A DNA stretch of 7,886 nucleotides from Actinomycetota bacterium (GTDB lineage Bacteria; Actinomycetota; Actinomycetes; S36-B12): the NCBI GenBank assembly GCA_009726075.1, contig WLND01000061.1:1-7886 (forward strand), given 5' to 3'. The notes beneath the pieces were generated by a model, which was given only the letters and a program-made list of their open reading frames with translations, was not told the origin of the DNA and did not search any database. Of the stretch, positions 4,760-7,886 are shown in pieces (positions within the stretch are counted from its first letter, which is position 1; each line of letters starts with the position of its first letter). Both the position numbers and the translations under genes were made by a program.

Positions 4760-7110
4760 AGACGCTAGAGCCGACCCCGCTCGACACTGTCGATGGGCCC
4801 GTGCGGACAGGGGAACTCCTTCCTGTGCTCGGAGTCGACCGTGGCCTCGCGGTACTCGCCATCGTCTGGCAGGGCCTGTGGCTGATCCCCGATCCGACGC
4901 TGTGGCCCTCGGCAGGGTTCTCTGTCGCGGAGAACGTCCTTCTCGTGGGGGTCATCGCGTCCTGGATCGGCATCATCATCTCGACGTTCGGCCCGCTGTC
5001 CGATCGCACGCGCCGTGTGCGATTTCAGGGGGTGAACGTTGCGCTCCTCTACTGCGCCGGCATGGCGCTGATCGGTTCGGCATCGCAATCGAGCACTGAA
5101 CTCTGGCGTCCGGGAGCCTCGTTGCTCAATCTGACGGCGGTGATGGCCAGTCTGATTCTTGCCACGTCGGTGGCGGTCCCGGTCATCGTCGTCGGGGCAC
5201 TCGCCGAGTTCGCCCTGCTGGCGTCGGAAGTCTCGGGCACGGCCGCACCCGGGTCCAAGGCCAGCGAGCTGCTCTACCCGTTGTACGCCCTCACGATCGG
5301 AGCCGCCGGGATCGGTGCAAGGCGAGGGCTTCTCATCGCGGCCAGGCGGTCGCAGCGCGCGCGCCTGAGGCTGGAGGCAGCGGAGGGGCAGGCACGAAAG
5401 CTCCGCCGTATCCAGCGAAGCCTCCGGCAGCAGACTCGGTTGCTGCACGAGACCGTGCTCAACACCTTGACGGCCGTTGCGCGCGGAGGGGTTTCGAACG
5501 CAGGGCCGGCTGGCGATCGCGTCCGAATCAGATGCGACGAGAGTGCCCACGTCCTCGCCTCCCTTGCGGCCGTCGGCACGTCGGTCTCCGCCATCGAGAG
5601 CCGCGACTGGGCCACCGACCTTGGTCCGGCCACCAGTGCGCTCATGGATCTCGGTGTTCAGGTGCACCTGCACGTCCATGATCGTCAGGCCGTCCCGGAT
5701 GACGTGTACTCGGCCATGATCACGGCAGCGCGCGAAGCCCTGGCCAACGCGGCCCGGCATGCGCATGCCGACAACGTCGTGATCGATGTCGACATGCAGC
5801 GCGATCAGGGGAGCCGTCGCAACGTCTGGTCAGTCACGGTTCGCGACGACGGGCTTGGGTTCGAACCTGCCGCGGCAATGAAGCGCTTCGGGGTCACCCA
5901 CGCGATCACTCAAGCGATGGCTGACGTGAACGGGAGGGCGACCATTGACTCGACGGGGGGCGACGGCACCTGCGTGACCCTCACATGGCAGGACACCCCG
6001 GAGTCGCGGGCGTCGGTGGTGCTGGGGAAGACGGCCACGAGCATCACGGCGCTCTCCTTGCCCATCCTCATCTCGTTCGGCCTGTTCACCCTGCTCTCCC
6101 TCGCGTTCACGATGAGGGACTACGAGCATCCCGCAGCCGCGATCGCGGGATTCGTCATCGCAGCAGGGCTCGGTGGGCTGCTCGTCTGGTTCGGACGATC
6201 GGGTGTCGTGCCCGCCTGGCTCGTCATCGGGGTCTGCCTCGCGGCACCCCTCGTCTACCGACTGCAAGAGCTTGGCCTGGGCTCCGGCGAACTGACGCCA
6301 TGGTCGGACTGGGCGTCGCAGGGGATCGTGGCACTCCTTCTCGTCCTGGCCGGCACGGGTCCCTGGTGGGCGTGGATTGCCGCGCTCGTGTCGTGGCTGC
6401 TCACCCAGGGCGACGTGGTCGGGGAGTTGCTCCGACCGGGCACCGGGGTGATCATCGCGGGGGCGCTGTTCGCGCGGAGCGTCCGAGCCAATGACCGGGC
6501 CTACACCGCCGCCATGCGAAAGGGATTGCTCGAGGAGGCCTCTGCGGCTGCAGACCAGGAGAGCATCCGCGTGATCGCCAGGAGGTACGCGAGCCTGGGC
6601 GAGTCTCAGGCGCTAGCCCTCCTGCAAGGAATTGCCGAAGGGACCCTGGATCCGTCCGATGAAGCCGTCCGGGCTTGCAGCGGCCGTGAGGAGCGATTCA
6701 TCCGGTCGGTCATGCGGATCGACCCGGAAGTGGATCCCCTCCATGCGTTCGCCCTTCAGTTGGCCATTCGTGCCCATCGCCGCGAATGCCTCTTGGATAT
6801 CGACCTCGCCGACAGCCCGCGGCCTCGGCGCGGTCAACTCCTCGTCCTCCAGTCGGTAGCCAATAGGGCGATTGACCATTCGCTGACCGAAGTCCCTGCC
6901 AGACTGACGGCCCGGCGAGAAGGAGATTCGGTGATGGTGCGCCTCGTTGTGGCCGTGTCGCCAGACGACATCGATGCCGCGATCGGAGGCAATTCGCCGC
7001 AACCGGCGGCAACGCGGAACTCGCAGGGGGATGCTGCTGAGCGCCGAAGCGTTGAGGGGCACCATGATCCAGTCGGTGGGATCGTCATGTGGGAGGCACT
7101 CTTTGACTGA
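4750..7110 (+). CDS. Membrane histidine kinase with a second, degenerate kinase module (tandem kinase-pseudokinase)
   Basis: 786 residues from GTG 4750, chosen for AGGG (4739-4742) seven bases upstream; GTG 4732 would add six residues. Module 1: five or six membrane helices (about 32-46, 59-81, 97-112, 125-164, 174-192), then a basic coiled linker. Next come a DHp helix with LLHETVLNTL (phospho-acceptor H233) and a HATPase domain with an N box EALANAARHA (N333), G1 box DDGLGF (366-371) and G2 GGDGT (403-407). Module 2 repeats the plan: about five hydrophobic segments (431-455, 462-481, 486-503, 525-552, 566-575) and a DHp-like helix ASLGESQALALLQG, where G617 stands in the His position. It ends with an ATPase-like end domain: a partial N box QSVANRAIDHS (701-711), no DxGxG, and the final strand GGIVMWEALFD. 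Module 1 looks active; module 2 looks catalytically dead. Its cognate regulator is the next gene, overlapping by 8 bp. The signal is unknown; its position opposite azlCD suggests an amino-acid or envelope cue (inference). Confidence 0.9.
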   Translation: MPHETLEPTPLDTVDGPVRTGELLPVLGVDRGLAVLAIVWQGLWLIPDPTLWPSAGFSVAENVLLVGVIASWIGIIISTFGPLSDRTRRVRFQGVNVALLYCAGMALIGSASQSSTELWRPGASLLNLTAVMASLILATSVAVPVIVVGALAEFALLASEVSGTAAPGSKASELLYPLYALTIGAAGIGARRGLLIAARRSQRARLRLEAAEGQARKLRRIQRSLRQQTRLLHETVLNTLTAVARGGVSNAGPAGDRVRIRCDESAHVLASLAAVGTSVSAIESRDWATDLGPATSALMDLGVQVHLHVHDRQAVPDDVYSAMITAAREALANAARHAHADNVVIDVDMQRDQGSRRNVWSVTVRDDGLGFEPAAAMKRFGVTHAITQAMADVNGRATIDSTGGDGTCVTLTWQDTPESRASVVLGKTATSITALSLPILISFGLFTLLSLAFTMRDYEHPAAAIAGFVIAAGLGGLLVWFGRSGVVPAWLVIGVCLAAPLVYRLQELGLGSGELTPWSDWASQGIVALLLVLAGTGPWWAWIAALVSWLLTQGDVVGELLRPGTGVIIAGALFARSVRANDRAYTAAMRKGLLEEASAAADQESIRVIARRYASLGESQALALLQGIAEGTLDPSDEAVRACSGREERFIRSVMRIDPEVDPLHAFALQLAIRAHRRECLLDIDLADSPRPRRGQLLVLQSVANRAIDHSLTEVPARLTARREGDSVMVRLVVAVSPDDIDAAIGGNSPQPAATRNSQGDAAERRSVEGHHDPVGGIVMWEALFD
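4762..4767 (-). promoter_or_regulatory. Candidate -10 element (TAGCGT) for the azlC operon, inside the kinase gene
   Basis: On the minus strand TAGCGT (4767 to 4762) fits TANNNT. Initiation near 4755 would leave a leader of about 24 bases before GTG 4731, and would exclude GTG 4758 as a start. The best -35-like hexamer, TCGACA (4793-4788), sits 20 bp away, longer than optimal. The operator-like repeat would overlap the start of transcription. Confidence 0.3.
7091..7096 (+). promoter_or_regulatory. Ribosome-binding site GGGAGG that fixes the TTG start of the response regulator
   Basis: GGGAGG is followed by six bases and then TTG at 7103. It lies in the last codons of the kinase gene and is the strongest Shine-Dalgarno match seen at any start in this window. 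It rules out the longer upstream readings of the regulator frame, which begin inside the kinase gene and add Arg-rich, non-receiver sequence. Confidence 0.8.
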
Positions 7111-7750
7111 TTCGCCTGCCCGTCGCGTGGCAATCATCGATGACCACGAGCTCGTTCGAGAGGGCCTTGCGGCCTTGCTCATCGGCCATCCGACGGTTGC
7201 CAGCGTCGACTACGTCGGCGCCAGCGTTGTCGATGCCGCCTCGGTGCGGCCGGATGTCGCCTTGCTCGACGTCGACCTAGGCCCCGGCAGCGGCTCGGTG
7301 ACCCATGGGGTCGTCACCCTTCAGGATGCAGGCGCGCACGTGCTGCTGGTCAGTGCGTTCGAGGACGCCCCAGCCGTGCGTTCGGCCCTTCAGGTTGGCG
7401 CTCTCGGATTCATCCCGAAGCGCGTGTCGTTCGAGGTGCTCATTGAGGCCATCGCGACCGTGGGACGCGGCGAGCTGTACCTCTCGATGGATCTGGCGTC
7501 CATTCTGGCCTCGGCGGGGGAGTCGCCGAATCTGAGCCCCCGAGAGTTGCACGCCCTTCGGCTCTATGCGTCGGGGCTCAAGTTGAGCGCGGTTGCCCGG
7601 CGCATGGACATTTCGCCGCACACCGCGAAGGAGTACCTGGACCGGGTTCGCGGAAAGTATGCGAATGTCGGACGAACGGTGCGGACCCGTACGGAGCTGT
7701 ACGCCCAGGCGAGGAGCGATGGCCTGCTCGACCCCGCCTCAGCCGACTGA
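7103..7750 (+). CDS. NarL/LuxR-type two-component response regulator
   Basis: 215 residues from TTG 7103, beginning just before the first receiver strand. The receiver domain (about 7-125) has acidic pair D13-D14, phospho-acceptor D56 in VALLDVDLGPG, S84 in LLVSAFED and K106 in GFIPKRVS, so all residues needed for phosphorylation are present. A linker (about 126-142) leads to a GerE/LuxR-type helix-turn-helix starting NLSPRELHALRLYASGLKLSAVARRM. Its recognition helix reads ISPHTAKEYLDRVRGKYANVGR, split here for reading as ISPHTAKEYL and DRVRGKYANVGR, not the common form with a Thr-Val-Lys-x-His core; this variant occurs in other actinobacterial regulators. The C-terminus (RTELYAQARSDGLLD) adds a final helix. 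It overlaps the kinase stop by 8 bp, so the two are co-translated partners. Likely targets by position are the divergent azlC/kinase region and the repeats just downstream (inference). Confidence 0.95.
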   Translation: MTDSPARRVAIIDDHELVREGLAALLIGHPTVASVDYVGASVVDAASVRPDVALLDVDLGPGSGSVTHGVVTLQDAGAHVLLVSAFEDAPAVRSALQVGALGFIPKRVSFEVLIEAIATVGRGELYLSMDLASILASAGESPNLSPRELHALRLYASGLKLSAVARRMDISPHTAKEYLDRVRGKYANVGRTVRTRTELYAQARSDGLLDPASAD

Positions 7751-7760
7751 GTGACGAGCC

Positions 7761-7818
7761 GTCCCCGCGGTGGGTCCCCCCTGTTGGGGACAAAACCAGG
7801 TGGCGCTTGGTGGGGGAC
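7761..7818. repeat. Cluster of four GTCCCC/GGGGAC boxes; candidate operator
   Basis: GTCCCC occurs at 7761-7766 and 7774-7779 (starts 13 bp apart), and its reverse complement GGGGAC at 7786-7791 and 7813-7818. The inner pair forms a 6-bp stem with a 6-base loop. GCGGTGG recurs at 7767-7773 and 7821-7827. The cluster begins 10 bases after the regulator's stop codon. The last box lies between the -35 and -10 of the candidate promoter at 7807-7836, where a bound protein would block transcription. No T-run follows, so it does not look like a terminator. The rest of 7751-7886 holds no recognisable gene. Confidence 0.5.
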
Positions 7819-7836
7819 ATGCGGTGGACTTAGGGT
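7807..7836 (+). promoter_or_regulatory. Candidate promoter for a gene beyond the right edge
   Basis: TTGGTG (7807-7812) and TAGGGT (7831-7836) are 18 bp apart, a reasonable actinobacterial promoter; the -10 is identical to the one before dapB. Just after it, CCGGCG (7837-7842) and CGCCGG (7856-7861) could pair in the DNA or early leader. No start codon with a good ribosome-binding site is seen before base 7886. Confidence 0.45.
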
Positions 7837-7886
7837 CCGGCGAGAACGGGGGGCCCGCCGGGGCTGACCCGTCATTCGGATCGCCA

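Noticed and set aside
4765..5766. Minus-strand open frame opposite the kinase N-terminal half
   Set aside because: No hydrophobic or domain pattern, and the plus strand clearly encodes membrane helices and kinase motifs.
6947..7102. 52-residue N-terminal extension of the response regulator
   Set aside because: It lies within the kinase gene, lacks receiver-domain character and is superseded by TTG 7103 with GGGAGG.
7774..7791. GTCCCC/GGGGAC stem as an intrinsic terminator of the regulator gene
   Set aside because: It is followed by AAAACC rather than a T-run, and it belongs to a four-box cluster overlapping a promoter, so an operator is the better reading.
1..7886. tRNA, rRNA, CRISPR array, insertion sequence or phage genes
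   Set aside because: None seen on either strand; almost all bases are covered by seven ordinary chromosomal genes with uniform composition.

Overview
The window is one stretch of a high-GC, gene-dense chromosome. Codon third positions are strongly G/C-rich, GTG and TTG starts are used, and the order pnp, M16 peptidase, dapB is the one known from actinobacteria. I infer an actinomycete (Actinomycetota) but cannot name the genus. There is no sign of phage, insertion sequences, CRISPR or RNA genes, and no gene-free stretch exceeds about 140 bases.

Layout. Bases 1-3154 (+ strand) hold a conserved housekeeping block: the 3' part of pnp (polynucleotide phosphorylase), an overlapping M16 zinc protease, and dapB of the lysine/diaminopimelate pathway. 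dapB has a promoter-like TAGGGT placed so close to its GTG that it may be leaderless. Bases 3237-4731 (- strand, convergent with dapB) hold a tightly coupled operon read azlC, azlD, then a small membrane protein with a PH-like domain. Both junctions are ATGA overlaps. AzlCD is a branched-chain amino-acid exporter of the BrnFE type; the third protein has no established role. Bases 4750-7750 (+ strand, divergent from azlC) hold a two-component pair: an unusually long membrane histidine kinase and a NarL/LuxR-type response regulator. Their genes overlap by 8 bp.

Points of most interest. (1) The kinase appears to be a tandem duplication. A complete membrane/DHp/HATPase module is followed by a second membrane/DHp/HATPase-like module in which the phospho-accepting His is replaced and the G1 box is lost, which suggests a built-in pseudokinase. 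(2) The start codons of azlC and the kinase lie within about 20 bp of each other, inside a perfect 9-bp inverted repeat. A bound protein there could switch both transcripts, so the kinase/regulator pair may control the exporter; this is inference from layout. (3) Just downstream of the regulator gene lie four GTCCCC/GGGGAC boxes (two direct, two inverted), overlapping a good candidate promoter for a gene beyond the window edge.
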